From assembly GCA_030609215.1 (NCBI GenBank), contig JAUWCR010000110.1, positions 1-5,295 of the forward strand: a stretch of 5,295 nt of DNA, given 5' to 3'. The DNA comes from Actinomycetes bacterium (lineage in GTDB: Bacteria > Actinomycetota > Humimicrobiia > Humimicrobiales > Humimicrobiaceae). A program made the position numbers and the translations under genes. Numbering within the stretch: the first letter of the stretch is position 1; the number at the start of each line of letters is the position of its first letter. The notes under the pieces were generated by a model. That model did no database searches. It was not told the origin of the DNA and was given only the letters and a program-made list of their open reading frames with translations. Below are positions 5,238 through 5,295 of this stretch, one piece after another.

Positions 5238-5295
5238 GTTAATATCAAGTAGCTGTATTTGATAATATGATTTGTGATACTGGCAAGTTTATATT

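Noticed and set aside
1..5295. CRISPR array, insertion sequence, integrase or defence genes
   Set aside because: No regularly spaced repeats, transposase or nuclease motifs, or terminal inverted repeats were seen. The tRNA cluster has no duplicated tRNA end that would mark an integration site within the window.

Overview
The window is AT-rich bacterial DNA. All supported genes lie on the + strand: four protein genes in a row (the first cut by the window edge), one small membrane-protein gene, and four tRNA genes with encoded CCA ends. Low GC, TTG/GTG/ATG starts, purine-rich ribosome binding sites and a glucosylglycerate/mannosylglucosylglycerate gene set would fit a lineage such as Atribacterota or Thermotogota. 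This placement is an inference from gene content and base composition only.

Positions 2-4114 look like a compatible-solute cassette. In order they hold the C-terminal part of a GT4 glycosyltransferase (MggA/MggS-like), glucosyl-3-phosphoglycerate synthase (GpgS), a HAD-IIB phosphatase with a sugar-phosphoglycerate phosphatase-like layout, and a second GT-A glycosyltransferase resembling glucosylglycerate/mannosylglycerate synthases. Together they could make glucosylglycerate (GG) by two routes. One is phosphorylating: GpgS, then the phosphatase. The other is direct: the Ggs-like enzyme acting on glycerate. The GT4 enzyme could then add mannose to give mannosylglucosylglycerate (MGG). Both routes are known from Petrotoga; here they appear to be packed together.

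The most interesting non-coding signal is a related leader element found twice, just upstream of gpgS (821-859) and of the Ggs-like gene (2773-2807). Each copy has a conserved TTTAAAATTAAC, a 6-bp hairpin whose stem differs by two paired changes, and a conserved ATAATTA. The two genes that start the two GG routes may therefore share a control element.

Positions 4115-4613 hold a promoter-like sequence and a YtxH-domain small membrane protein, unrelated to solute synthesis by sequence. Positions 4614-4902 are non-coding and contain a TTGACA promoter candidate overlapped by a perfect 14-bp palindrome. Positions 4903-5237 hold tRNA-Lys(UUU), tRNA-Glu(UUC), tRNA-Val(UAC) and tRNA-Asp(GUC). The last 58 bases contain only weak inverted repeats.
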